DNA of 60,000 nucleotides. It comes from Antedon mediterranea (taxonomy: Eukaryota; Echinodermata; Crinoidea; Comatulida; Antedonidae). The notes below the pieces were generated by a model that was not told where the DNA came from, did not search any database, and was given only the letters and a program-made list of their open reading frames with translations. Positions 26,301 to 36,795 of this stretch are shown here, piece after piece. The DNA is taken from positions 18,158,932 through 18,218,931 of the forward strand of contig NC_092679.1 of NCBI RefSeq assembly GCF_964355755.1, written 5' to 3'. Position 1 is the first letter of the stretch; the number at the start of each line of letters is the position of its first letter. A program made the translations under genes and the position numbers.

Positions 26301-29300
26301 CATGCCCAGCATTGATGTAGGTAAACCAGTTTTTGGTGGTGGTTCAAGCATTGACATGCCAAGTGGAGATGTTTGCAAGCCAGACCTCAGTCTTAGTGGT
26401 GAAGCTAATATTGACAAGCCCAGTCGTGATGTTGGCACACCAGATGTAAGTCTAGGAGGTATTGCTAGTTTGGATATTGATGTACCTGGTTTTGGTGGTG
26501 GTTCAAGTGTTGATGTTGAAATACCTGATCTTGGTTTTGGAGGCAGTGCAAGTATCGAGAAACCTAGTTTTGATGTAGACACACCTGATCTCAGTTTTGG
26601 AGGCAGTGCAAGCATAGCTAAACCCAGTGTTGATGTAGACACACCTGATATTGGTTTTGGAGGTGGTGCAAGCATCGATAAACCTAGTGCAGATACTGGC
26701 TTACCTGGAATTGGATTTGGAGGCAATGCACATATTGATAAACCAACTATTGATGTAGATACACCCGATTTTGGTTTTGGAGGTGGTGCAACCATTGATA
26801 AACCCAGTGTTGACGTAGACACACCTGATCTCAGTTTCGGAGGTGGTGCAACCATTGATAAACCTAGTTTTGATATAGAAACACCTGATCTTGGTTTTGG
26901 AGGTTGTGCAAGCATGGATAAACCCAGTGTTGACGTAGACACACCTGATCTCAGTTTCAAAAGTGGTGCAACCATTGATAAACCTAGTTTTGACATAGAA
27001 ACACCTGATCTCGGTTTTGGAGGTGGTTCAGGCATAGATAAACCCAGTGTTGACGTTGATCTCAGTTTTGGAGGTGGTTCAAGTATCGATAAACCTAGTT
27101 TTAACATAGAAACACCTGATTTTGGTTTTGGAGGCGGTGCAAGTATCGATAAACCCAGTGTAGGTATTGAATTCCCAGGAGTTGACTTTGGAGGTAGTGC
27201 ACATATTGATAAACCAACTATTGATGTAGAAACACCTGATGTCGGTTTTGGAGGTGGTACAAGCATCGATAAACCCAGTGTTGACGTAGACACACCTGAT
27301 TTTGGTTTTGGAGGTGGTACAAGCATCGATAAACCCAGTTTTGATGTAGGCACGCCGGATATTGGTTTTGGAGGTGGTGCAAGCATCGATAAACCCATTG
27401 TTGACATAGACACACCTGATCTTGGTTTTGGAGGTGGTGCAAGCATTGATAAACCCAGTGTTGATGTAGACACACCTGATCTCGGTTTTGGAGGTGGTGC
27501 GACCATCGATAAACCTAGTTTTGACATAGAAACACCCGATCTCAGTTTTAGCGGTGGTGTAAGCATCGATAAACCCAGTTTTAATGTAGACACACCTGAT
27601 CTTGATCTTGGTTTTGAAGGCGGTGCAACCATCGATAAACCCAGTTCAGATATTGGCTTACCAGGAGTTTGCTTCGGGGGAAGCACACATATTGATAAAC
27701 CAACTGTTGATGTAGACACGTTTGATATTGGCTTTGGAGGTGGAGCAAGCATTGACAACTCAAGCATTGGTTCACCAGATCTAAGTGGTATTAGTGGTAG
27801 TGCAAACATTGAATTACCAAATGTTGATCTCAGTGGTGGTATTGCCTTGCCTAGTGTAGGTGGTGAATCAGATGCCAACATTGATGGTGGCACAAGTATT
27901 GATATTGGTGCACCTGATGGTGGTGGTGAATTACAATTTACTTTACCTGGAGGTGAGAATTATGAATAGATTAAAAAGAACCAAAACTTGATGATCATTT
28001 AATCTACAATATTGCAAGTACTGTACTTTTGAAAGTTAGTAAATTAATAAAGTTATTGTCACTGTCAGTAACACAATTTTGAATGTTATTCCCAGCTTAT
28101 ATAATAATTGTACAAGGAATTATCCAAATTACATCAAGTTTTGGTTCAATCATTCATGTGTTGGAATGCTACAACCAGGCAACTACTATTGAAGTGATAA
28201 AACTGCTAATCATCCACTGAAAAACAATACATACTGTACACTTTACTAATAAATCGGCATGTCTTATATAATGTAATGCTGTGCTTAAAATCATTAAATG
28301 TACTTTAATATACTGTAGTTATAATTTGATGTAAAATACTGTAGCATTGTACAATAGGAATTTTTTTTAATATACTGATAGTATCACATTGTAGCTTTTT
28401 GCATTTTGTTATTTAATATTACAGAATAAAGTAGACTATGAATACAAATTATGTAAAAGGTAACTTAAAATCTAGTACTTTATCTTGCACTATATTTATG
28501 AAATCTATATACAGTATTAGTAACAGTTATAATAATTATTGATTTTCAAATATTATTATTTAAAATTTATTAATACTTAAAATGGTATCATACACTACTT
28601 ACAGTAGTAAGATAACATGCACACTGGTAATATATATATATGTTGGAATTACAATTACATCTCAGTTGCTGCAGCACCCGCTGCAGCAGCAATCTTTTGG
28701 TACTTACTATGCTTCTAGAATTCTATCTCCAAAGGACACATTGGAACATAATTAAGCCTACAGGAAGAGGTTGTGAGATAATGCTATTTATTATATAGCC
28801 TGTTGATATTTTATATAAATTTAAAGGGGAATATTTTTGGTGTAAATTATGGTGGTTGATGAACCATAGGTAGGATGGATTAACATTGCTTGGATTTGTT
28901 TTTTATATTTTGATATGGCGAATGTTTTGCTTTTACAAATGTTTGAAATGTGCCCTAACCAGTTTTTCTTCCTCAAAATCTGCAGTAGATTCTCATCATG
29001 CATGATATTTAGCCATTACCTTATATTATTTTTCAATTAAACCATTTAAGAAACCAACGAAAATCAATTGCTGATTTGCATGTTATACAGAACATTTGTT
29101 ATTAATTACCATTTGTGTTTTTAATTTTTTTATTTTCATTTTTGTGCTGTGCATACCTTTCCTTTTTATTTTTTCTCTGAAACAGAAATAAAATATATTT
29201 TTTGTATTTCAACTGATAAAACAATTACTTTTTGGAACACACACCCTTTTTTTTTAAACTAAGCATTACATTTTTATATAGCTTTTATTTTCAAAGCATT

Positions 29301-29626
29301 AACAATCTTGAATTTGTTTATCCTCAGATCAATCATTTGGTTCTAATGTAGATGCAGATACTAGTGTACAAGGCTCAGTAGAACTTCCATCAGTTCCAGA
29401 TGTATCTGGTGGACTAGGTTTTAGTTTTGGAGGTGGTGCTAAGGTTGAAGGAGAAGCAGATGTCAGTGTTAAGAAAGATAAGAAAAAGCGAAAAAAGAAA
29501 AAGAAGCGAGGTCTTATTAGTCGATTAAGAGGAAGTTCATCTAGCTCTTCATCTTCGTCCTCTTCGTCTTCCTCGTCCTCATCCTCGTCCTCTAGTTCAT
29601 CGGAATCTGACACTGAAAAGAAATAA
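11228..29626 (+). CDS. AHNAK-like giant repeat protein (whole gene, spliced)
   Basis: Joining 11228-14333, 15093-23468, 23704-24801, 26114-27952 and 29328-29626 gives one open frame of 4905 codons plus stop. Every junction has a GT donor and an AG acceptor and is phase 1. The product consists of short repeats such as VPSGDLDVKGP, VPDVDLDADVKVKKPK and KGELPKGGLNIGGDL, closest in style to the central repeats of AHNAK/desmoyokin (alternating V-D, K-P and G-P residues). Periaxin and AHNAK2 share this style. Interspersed are FG-rich patches (GFGFGFGG), acidic Ser/Asp clusters suited to CK2 phosphorylation and Lys-Arg runs. No signal peptide, membrane segment, PDZ domain or enzymatic domain is visible, so a cytoplasmic or nuclear scaffold is inferred. 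AHNAK of vertebrates carries its repeats in a single giant exon, whereas here they are spread over several. The family call rests on repeat style only, because low-complexity repeats can converge. Confidence 0.85.
14334..15092 (+). other. Intron 1 of the AHNAK-like gene
   Basis: This 759-base phase 1 intron runs from GTAAGT to ttttcttag. It is AT-rich and non-coding. A small hairpin (gtgagtgagt / actcactcgc) lies at about 14527-14551. I see no other structure in it. Confidence 0.8.
15093..23468 (+). CDS. AHNAK-like gene, giant repeat exon 2
   Basis: The exon is 8376 bases (2792 codons), phase 1 at both ends, with acceptor ttttcttag ending at 15092 and donor GTAAGT at 23469. It opens with LPKIKGSAKTPKVKGDAKLKG-type AHNAK-like sequence. 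A minisatellite of 13-residue units (GGKLPSGEIDIDA) occupies about 16000-16590. Higher-order modules follow from about 17860 to 22600. Each module has an FG patch (GGFGFGFGFGGKK), an acidic cluster (HSDSDSDDDD), a basic run (KKKKRR), a conserved SFGIKFPHFSGKSPK or SGFGFKFPNFSFGSPKGK segment, and a long VD/GP repeat tail. The 3' end diverges into KGFGFSFGGGKKGHHSTTESD. There is no frame break across the whole exon, which argues for continued protein-level selection despite the repeats. Confidence 0.9.
16000..16590 (+). repeat. Coding minisatellite, 39-bp unit (13 aa)
   Basis: Units read GGKLPSGEIDIDA, with 10-residue variants such as GGSVPSGGI interspersed. The nucleotide unit contains ggaaaattgccatctgga. 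Differences between copies are mostly third-base or E/G/D swaps, consistent with unequal crossing-over under purifying selection. Confidence 0.9.
17860..22600 (+). repeat. Higher-order coding repeat (about 570 and 830-850 bp modules)
   Basis: The boundary motif DDDKKKK recurs at about 17873, 18446, 19271, 20108, 20668 and 21511. The gaps are about 573, 825, 837, 560 and 843 bp. The long modules carry an extra block of about 84 residues that begins KKHDVDIKKPK. The segment after the Lys run is type A (RRSFGIKFPHF or RRSFGIKLPHF) at 17873, 18446, 20108 and 21511, and type B (SGFGFKFPNFSFGSPKGK) at 19271 and 20668. Copies are nearly identical over hundreds of bases. Confidence 0.85.
23469..23703 (+). 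other. Intron 2 of the AHNAK-like gene
   Basis: This 235-base phase 1 intron runs from GTAAGT to a long pyrimidine tract ending in ctcag. A TA dinucleotide microsatellite lies at about 23502-23528. Confidence 0.85.
23704..24801 (+). CDS. AHNAK-like gene, repeat exon 3
   Basis: The exon is 1098 bases (366 codons), phase 1-1, ending at GAAATTG|GTAAGT. It encodes residues 3828-4193. From about 23880 to 24420 it is an array of 78-bp/26-residue units (IKTPSIGGGIGGGIDVEKPS followed by IGSDVD), with exact 78-base spacing between the gaagcgatg motifs at 24091, 24169 and 24247. This repeat type differs from exon 2: it is rich in Ile and Gly and lacks the acidic and basic clusters. The last quarter is less regular (SLSGGADVSIPSFEGGLGGE). 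Confidence 0.85.
24802..25185 (+). other. Intron 3 of the AHNAK-like gene
   Basis: This is a 384-base AT-rich intron from GTAAGT to gaaatattttcag. If exon 4 is skipped, the intron extends to 26113. Nothing else is visible in it. Confidence 0.75.
25186..25986 (+). CDS. AHNAK-like gene, optional exon 4 with stop codon at its 3' end
   Basis: The acceptor ttttcag ends at 25185, and the phase 1 join continues in frame as EGSEKNDSEKKTTKSG. The open frame runs 266 codons to TAA at 25983-25985. A plausible donor (CTAAG|GTAATT) follows at 25986/25987 and would restore phase 1 to exon 5, so the stop is the last complete codon of the exon. Included, it gives a 4459-residue protein; skipped, the reading frame is untouched. 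The content differs from the rest of the protein: three copies of a hydrophobic LDFLPSFGSN-like motif (about 25315, 25508 and 25675) separated by Ser/Asp-rich decayed repeats (NSDLNIDSPNSD type), ending in GFGLFFSSVLSKIVPDKPDS. It could be an alternative last exon, a regulated cassette exon or a recent nonsense allele. The sequence alone cannot separate these. Confidence 0.65.
26114..27952 (+). CDS. AHNAK-like gene, repeat exon 5
   Basis: The acceptor ttttaatgtag ends at 26113 and the donor GGAG|GTGAGA follows 27952; the exon is phase 1 at both ends, 613 codons. It begins GLPDVQVGNDINISKPSSGF and from about 26500 to 27740 is an array of 60-bp/20-residue units (GFGGGASIDKPSVDVDTPDL). At intervals (about 26700, 27165 and 27650) a variant with G(L/I)P G and AHIDKPTIDV replaces the standard unit. 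The last 60 residues decay to SGISGSANIELPNVDLSGG. The weak acceptor and the short 127-base intron before it (25987-26113) are the least certain parts, but the frame and repeat content support it. Confidence 0.8.
27953..29327 (+). other. Intron 5 of the AHNAK-like gene
   Basis: This is a 1375-base AT-rich intron from GTGAGA to tatcctcag. It holds a compact GC-rich palindromic patch at 28669-28694 (gctgcagcaccc then gctgcagcagc) that could form a hairpin. I see no coding sequence. Confidence 0.75.
29328..29626 (+). CDS. AHNAK-like gene, terminal coding exon 6
   Basis: The acceptor tatcctcag ends at 29327. Phase 1 joining gives DQSFGSNVDADTSVQGSVEL, a GLGFSFGGGAKVEG patch, a strongly basic stretch (KKDKKKRKKKKKRGLISRLR), 23 consecutive serines and the acidic tail ESDTEKK before TAA at 29624. 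The Ser run uses a mix of TCA, TCT, TCG, TCC, AGT and AGC codons rather than one repeated codon. The arrangement of a basic block followed by Ser and an acidic tail mirrors the modules in exons 1 and 2. The long Glu/Asp open frame on the other strand is the mirror of the Ser codons. Confidence 0.85.
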
Positions 29627-29850
29627 ATTATAAAATATGATTGATATTAAAACTCTTTAACATGTCTACCTCATGACATGAAAATAACAATCAGATGAGT
29701 GCCTTTATGGATTTTTACACTTGAATTAAGAATAAAAAACTGTTTGGCAGTTATAACCACATACATACTAAAGTCTTTAAACTTGCCATTCACTTTTTGA
29801 AGAAATTGACAGAATGATCTTTCTACCAATAAATTTTGATGAATTACTTA
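29627..29850 (+). terminator. 3' UTR and candidate polyadenylation signals of the AHNAK-like gene
   Basis: AATAAA occurs at 29731-29736 and 29828-29833. Another at 29622-29627 overlaps the stop codon and is too close to be the main signal. The transcript end is therefore probably between 29.75 and 29.86 kb. Confidence 0.5.
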
Positions 29851-32800
29851 CTAGTGGATCGTGTATTTGACATTAATTACGCAATGCAGATTTTTTTAAC
29901 TTCAATACAAACAGTGAGAAATTTGAACGATTTAAGTAGAAAATGAGAATGTTTCTCCAGGGAAATGTTTCTGTGATGTGTCAAGAACATTTAAACCCAA
30001 GCTCCAGCTCCAGTTATTTTTACGGGTTGATGCGACACAAAAAGATTGGTTGTACAGGATCCAACTCAAGGCATGCGCTCCAGCAAATACAACCCGTCTT
30101 ATTTTGGATTTGTACATTGATGGATTCATTATACCATTCTGTGAATTTGTTTTATTTAGAGCGCTCCAGATCTAAAAATGCATATTCATAGGAATGTTGC
30201 GTATTGAAAGGACAATGGAAGTGCGATTGTTGTGAATTTAATTTAATATTTTCCAACATTATGGACACAAGTAAAATTTAAAAAGGGTAACATCAATTAG
30301 TCTCCAGCTAAGCAACCCTTTTTTTGCTTTTTGCCACTATTTGAAAAGAAGGGATGAAGAAAAGGTATAAAATGAAGACGTTTTATCTTAATTTTGCAGT
30401 TGTAGTATTGTTTCTTATTTCATATTGTGTCAATGATTTCTGTTTAATAATTTTTGCTAAATATCTTTAGTATCGTAGAAACTTTTATGACAACAAAATC
30501 GGTCAACTTTCAATAGTTGCAATTCCACCTGGGTATGTAAATATTATTGTGGAAGTTCATTCATGATTGTCAAAATTTAATTTCATTCTGGTTTTAATAA
30601 AATATTGTATCACAATTTAATAGAAATGTTGAATCTTATTTTGGTAAAACATAATTTATAGTAAAGTACCAGTGTAAACAGTGAACTGGGTATGTTGTAT
30701 TAGATGCGATTATATTAGCATGCCAATATTTATGTATAACCTCAATAATTTATTAATTTTTTAATATTTATATATCAACATTTCATTATCAGAATTTTAG
30801 TTAATCATCTGTATTTAGATTTATTAATTGATATTAAATACTGTACAATTGTTCTCGAAAATTATAATGGGATACATTTTTACTTTCTATTTTGAAAATG
30901 TAAATGCAATGAATGTAGTAGGATGAATAAGAATTTTAGGAAATCTTAACATTGATTATGTTTCCTGGTTTGGTAGTAAATTGACTAACTGATGTTTAAC
31001 CATGAACATTTAAAATTACATAAAAAATAAACGAATGTGGTTTGTTTGTGAATAGGAAGAGAACCGTAAAATCTATTATAACCTACATATACAATACAGT
31101 GGCCTGCCTAAGACTTCCAATTTGAATAACATATAGGCCTATATTTTTTCTAAGGCTTAGTTTTGAAAAAAAAATTATTTTACAGTTTACAGTGATTATT
31201 AATATTCTTGCCATTTGAATAAAAGTAAGATACTCCTGTATCTTAGATATGCCACTGTGTAGGTGCACATCATGTAGTAGGAAGTCTGTTTCTCTTGTAT
31301 GTTATCACATAACTCTTAAAGAAGATATGAATAGCAACCTTCTTTAGTAAGTCCTATATAGAATATATGTATTCGTTTGGTTGCCTTGCAACAGTTACCA
31401 CTTTCCTTGGAAATTGTATTTTTGTATTTGGCAAGTTTTAAGATACAATTTTCATGTAATAATATTAGATAATATAGACCTAGATTTTTCGTATGCAAAC
31501 AGTATATTTTTGTGGATGTGGGAGATTCTAACATTTGTAACTTTTTAACTATAGAATAATATTCTTTACTCTGTTCTACTATACACATGTAAATTATGGT
31601 AAATCAGTTAATAAATTTTTGTAATCCAAGTTTAAAGCTCTGTTTCATAAATGCATTTTGTTAGTACTGTAGAATATTTTTAATGATGTGCAAGTTGCAA
31701 TTTGCGACCATTTACACCTATTTTTTTGTGTGTAAATTTTTAACTGGTATGGTTGATTCATTGGTGACATTTGAGGTCATGTAATGTTGAGGTCAAGTTA
31801 AACATTTACATGCCTACAGCTTTACCCACTTCAGTCATGCTGCAATCTTCAAACCATTTCAATTAAGATGAATAAACTATGGAGAAATATTTTCTCGATG
31901 TGTAGACAATCTATTAAATCAATTGATTGTGTTGCGCACAAAATATGAATTTAAATTTTGGATGCAAATGGATAAAATGTAGCATACAATAGCGAATGTA
32001 GGCCTATATATCAAGATTCTGTTCCTGAATCCTATGTCTAAACTGCATAATTAAAAGATGCGAAACGACAGCTGCGAAAATAGTAGCTATACATACCAGC
32101 TCAGATGTTTGTTCAAAGCATGTTCACCAAAAGGTCATTTGACGGTGGCCCCTGGGCCTAGCTATGGTCACATATTAACATAACTGAAACTGGCCATAAA
32201 CTGAAATAAGATGTAATATTTATTGCCCTGAGGCCAAGCAATAACATGTACTTTAAGAATGCCCTTTGACCTTTCAGACTCCTGATAACTTGATTGCACT
32301 TATACTGTAGGCCTAATAAGATTGAAACTTTCCAATTTTGTAAAATGTTTCTGCAATACATTACAGATTGGCTCTTTCCTCTCCCATCCCATCATGTCAG
32401 GTATGTATGTTCACAAATCTGTATAGATATTTCCCATGAAAACAATGCAATGATTGTTCAACCTAGTTTTGCATTGTTTGTGCAATCTTGCCTTTATTAT
32501 TATATCAACTATATCTAAATAATTGTTTCCATTTTACACACTTCAGTGCCCAACTTAAACATCAAGGTGTTCCATTGCACTTAGAAATTGACAGCTTCAA
32601 GGATGATTGAGCAGCAAACTGAAGCAGAATAGAATATATTTATAAAAAGTGGAATACGGGCTAATAAAAATATAAATACATTACTACCTGCTGTATAAAT
32701 CTGAAATTGCCTTTTTTAAAAGTATAATAAAAAAATATGTATTTCAGGCTTAAATTAATTTTACTCGTTATAATAATTATTTGCTTTGTCCTTGGAACGC

Positions 32801-32870
32801 CGAGCAGAATGAAAGAATAATTACGCAACAATTTGCACGTGGACAATCGTCATTATTATTCATATTTAAA
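29851..32870. other. Intergenic DNA
   Basis: AT-rich. One stretch, 29961-30175, is less AT-rich and open in more than one frame (one frame reads KLQLQLFLRVDATQKDWLYR), preceded by an acceptor-like tttctccag, but I recognise nothing in it. The rest shows no gene. Confidence 0.45.
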
Positions 32871-32879
32871 AAATCAGAC

Positions 32880-33053
32880 GACAATTCGTTCCCGCGCTCG
32901 AACTACTGACCAATCCGCATCAAACATCCATCCAAAATTCCTCCACCACCACCTCCCCCGTCCCACGATACGTGACGTGTGGGGAATGTGGTGGCATACA
33001 GAGGTGGCTCAGCATCGCTTCACGTGCGACGATCGTCGCGTGAAAATGTTATT
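32880..33053 (+). promoter_or_regulatory. CpG-rich promoter-like island with possible first exon
   Basis: This is the most CpG-rich stretch outside the element near 58 kb (cccgcgctcgaac, acgtgacgtgtgg, gatcgtcgcgtg). It holds an E-box CACGTG at 33021-33026, a 14-bp palindrome GCGACGATCGTCGC just after, and ends at a good donor ATT|GTAAGT after 33053. A start of a + strand transcript is plausible, with the target gene unidentified. Confidence 0.35.
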
Positions 33054-33542
33054 GTAAGTTTAAATTAAACTAATTTAGTAATTATTGAATTAAAACTTAC
33101 ACATTTCCATTGCTTTTCTGACTTCAAAACATCGGGTAGGTTTATCTACGTATAGCTAGATATCATTAAAACTGTGCAATCGTACAACATCTTACTGTAA
33201 TTTAGGACTAGGCCTAGCCTAGGCCTAAGCTATCTAGGCTAGGGCTAGGCTATCCTACATGCAATCATGGGCAGTCTAATGTGGGTTGAGATTGAAGTAC
33301 CTAGGCTCCCTATACTGTGCAGAACCTCGTTTGAGTATAGGACTAGTTTTATACTGTACTTTATCACCGGACAAGTACTACCATCCAGTCCACAGTAGGC
33401 CTGGCTAAGCCTAGTCTAGTAGGCCTACAACAAAGCATTTCAAAATGATTTTTTTTTATATCATTATATTTTAATGTGAAAATAAAAAACTTTCTTTACA
33501 AGCTTAGAAACGTCTCCTAGCTTTAATATATATTTTTTTCAG

Positions 33543-33677
33543 AATAGGCCTACTGTACTTCCACCATCAACGAGCACATTCACAGGAGAAGAGGAGAATG
33601 CGTAACACCATGCTTTAAATAAGACTTGTTTAGTAACAGTTTTTGTTAGTTCATAAAAAGAACGAAAATGTTAAGGT
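33543..33677 (+). other. Possible untranslated exon
   Basis: The stretch is bounded by a strong acceptor (tatttttttcag) and a donor (TTAAG|GTAACT). It contains short upstream frames only and ends with ATGTTAAG. It could be the second exon of the transcript starting near 33.0 kb. No downstream coding exon could be matched to it. Confidence 0.25.
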
Positions 33678-36076
33678 AACTTTTTACCTTTTGTTCAATA
33701 TATAGTTGTTTTAAAAAGAAATTCCCAAATTCAATATTTTAGTAAGCAACCATTTAACTCTCAATACATAGTCACTATTTTATTGGTCATATTATAATGC
33801 ATTATAATTATTGAACTTATTGAACTATACATTGTTTATAGAATTTTAACAAATAAGACTTCAGTTGCTTATTACTAACGATACCTTCCCCCACACCCCC
33901 ACCATCTTTTGGTCATAGAGGTTTTCCCAGTGGTTAATTCTTTATAACACTTCGGTGTCTCATTGTTTTATATTTTGCTCTCTTCAAGTTTTTGTTTGTT
34001 TGATCTTTCCCAGTAAAATATTCCTTTTTTTTTATATTTTATATTTTCTGGTACCAAAAACAGGACCGACGCAGCAGTAACACACACACAAAATAAAAAT
34101 AAAATTCTGCAATTAACAATTCATTGTTCTCAGTAAAATATTCCGGTCATTTTTAATATCCCATTTGTATAGATGGATGCAGTTAACAAAATATGAATAA
34201 ACTTGCCAACTCAAATTTTAAAGGGGACCTATTAAAAGGTATCTACTCATCATTTATTACTGCAGTAATATAAACATCTTTCTCACTTGGTAACATCATT
34301 GCATTTCAATCTTGTCATCTGACCATAATTGGTTTGGATTTAATTGGTTTATTGAAAAGTAAATTGAGAATATCAGGCTTATGTTAAATCAAATTATTGA
34401 AAATGAATAGCCCATTTGTTGTAAGCATTGATAATAGAGCCTTGCCAATATTAACCCATCAGCACTAAAACCTTGAATATAAATCACAATTTAAAAATGA
34501 TTATATTATAGTGATACCAAAAAATCTTTTGTAATGCGTGAATTTAACTGAAAAGTAGTTTAACTTTATCCATGATAATAATATAGATGCTTTTTTTTAA
34601 ATGTTTTTACAAATAATTATTTTATTTTCATAAAATGTCGATTGTGCACAGGGCTCCAAAACTATACTACTTTTGAAACATTTATTATATATACTTTTTG
34701 AATTATTTTTTTTTGGTGGAACTAGCATTAAAGCCCTTTGGGTTTATTTATGTTTCTCCAGCATAAGTGCATTCTACTTTTTTTTAAAAAATGTCATGTT
34801 ATTTCACAATGATGTATCTTATGAAAATAAAATTGAATTGAATACTTGATCAAATACTGTGAGTACCATGTAATTGCAAAAACCAAGATATAGCAAAATT
34901 ATAATAGAGTCATCAGTACTATAGTGTAAATATAGTATCAACTTGCGGAACACTGTACTCTATGAAATATTTGCCCTCATTATAAGTATTGTTCGTTAAA
35001 GAATTTGATACAATTTTAAACTTATTTATTTTTGTTTTCAATGTAAATAGAAAGGCAAAAATTCTTTTTTAAAGAACTGATGGCAAAAGAAATAGTAAAA
35101 TACCAACATATTTGTGGTTACAATACCCTTTTTGTGTGAGGTTTAATAGTTGGAAATTTTATGGGAAAAATGCCAATTATTTGTAGCATATCTAAAGGGA
35201 ACCAATCCTCTTGGCATCTCTCAACAAACCAACTCTGTTTGAGTACAAACTTATTAAATTTGGCTATGCTTTTAAATCTTCTTGGGTTGTAAAAATAATA
35301 ATTTATTGATGTTTCACTTGTTATAGTAGCAGCAGTACACTAGTTACAAAATATATATTGCTTGGAAACACATTTGAGCTAGGAACTTCCTTCAACCTCA
35401 TTTTGTATACCCTATCCTAAAGTTTGTCTTCTACTAGATTGATTTATTAAAAAAACCAATCCAAAATGATTTGGCACCAACTATAACTTGTCATCCTCTT
35501 ATGCTCATCCTCTTGCTTGAGCCTTTGTTGGTCAGTGATGTAACTGCTATGAGTGTGATCACTGGCTAAACCCATTCCCCCAGAGAGCAGCACCAATGCA
35601 ACTACCCAGTATTGGAGGGCCTCTTAGTACTGCTAAATCACTGCTAAATCAGGGGATTTTCCCCCTACGTAATGCCTCTGCCTCTGCTGATAAACATAAA
35701 TACTTTGCCAAATTTGTTTTCCATTGAACATAAATGAACACCTCAATTTATCAACAAGCATCATTTACCATCACCACGGCAACTGGATGTAAAGGTATTC
35801 AACTGATTTTCAGCATCCTGTCTCTCTTCCTGTTAGTGTTGAAATCAATAACATAAATAAAAACACATTTTATACACTATTTTCACTAGAATTAATTACT
35901 TTTATTAACCAACTAGATGAGCAAATTCCTCTTCTACCACATCTCTTTCCTAACACCATAAATTTTATGCATTAATCAGGCTTAGATTGTTTAATTGTAC
36001 GCTATTTTATTTTTTATTTCATACACATCCAATAGCAAGTAACAAGATAGATTCACTTTATCAAGCTTATAAGTTT
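33678..36076. other. Non-coding DNA
   Basis: No gene is seen. A probable retroelement 3' tail ends at about 34844 (atgaaaataaaattgaattg). Confidence 0.45.
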
Positions 36077-36795
36077 CGCCGTGGCTAAAGATACGGTACC
36101 GTATCTTAACCGTTTGCTAAAGGTGCGGTAAAATTGTATTACGTCATAATCAGCCAATGGGGTGCTGGTACGTGTGTGACGCCATCTTATAAGGACTTTG
36201 GATTTTTTTTCATATCGCGAAACAGTGATCAACCAGCGGCTTAACATTTTCTTTATGCTTCATTTATCGCTATTATCGCCGTCGTGTGAAACTAAATGTA
36301 GCCTACGTCTGTTATTATTGAAAGGCCAAAACATGTTGATTTTAATTCTAGAATACAGAAAACCGTTTCAAAAGAGGCCTACTACGTACTATAACCATGC
36401 TATAACCTATAGCCTCAGTATATGAGTTTGTTTGCCAGACTGGGCCAGCTGCATGTGTGCGCTGATTTCTGTGACTCAGCCCTGGGGCTAGGCCTACTGT
36501 CTAAATCATAGTATTTGAGGGCCACTTTATTGTCCGCTTTTGTTTATGGTCACCATCTGTAAACAGAAGTTTAATAAAAAAAATATAGGCCTAAATAGGC
36601 TTAGGCCATTTGAAATAAAAATAAAACCCTCATAGTAACTATGAACGAATTCTGTACAGACTCGATGTGAAAGTCCTTATACGATGACGTCACACACGTA
36701 CCAGCACCCTGGCTGATTATATGTAATGCAATTTTACTGTATCTTTATTATTAAAACGGAAGTTAAGATATGGTACCGTATCTTTAGCCACGGCG
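36077..36795. mobile_element. MULE-like non-autonomous foldback DNA transposon
   Basis: The 719-bp element starts CGCCGTGGCTAAAGATACGG and ends with the inverted match CCACGGCG. Imperfect terminal inverted repeats of about 130 bp are visible (36077-36207 against 36665-36795). It is flanked by a perfect 9-bp direct repeat, TATAAGTTT, at 36068-36076 and 36796-36804. Long inverted repeats plus a 9-bp target duplication fit Mutator-like elements. There is no transposase frame. A subterminal palindrome AAGATACGGTACCGTATCTT lies in the left arm. Confidence 0.85.

Noticed and set aside
26500-27740. CRISPR-like regular 60-bp repeats
   Set aside because: There are no unique spacers; the repeats are coding and vary at third positions.
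25968-27893. 641-codon open frame on the minus strand
   Set aside because: It lies opposite exon 5, has the same 60-bp period and arises because the repeat codons lack stops in antisense. There is no sign of an independent gene.
11228-29626. Secreted silk, collagen-like or biomineral protein, suggested by Gly and Asp/Ser richness
   Set aside because: There is no signal peptide at the start, no Gly-X-Y register, and the Lys-rich and AHNAK-like KGP repeats fit an intracellular scaffold better.
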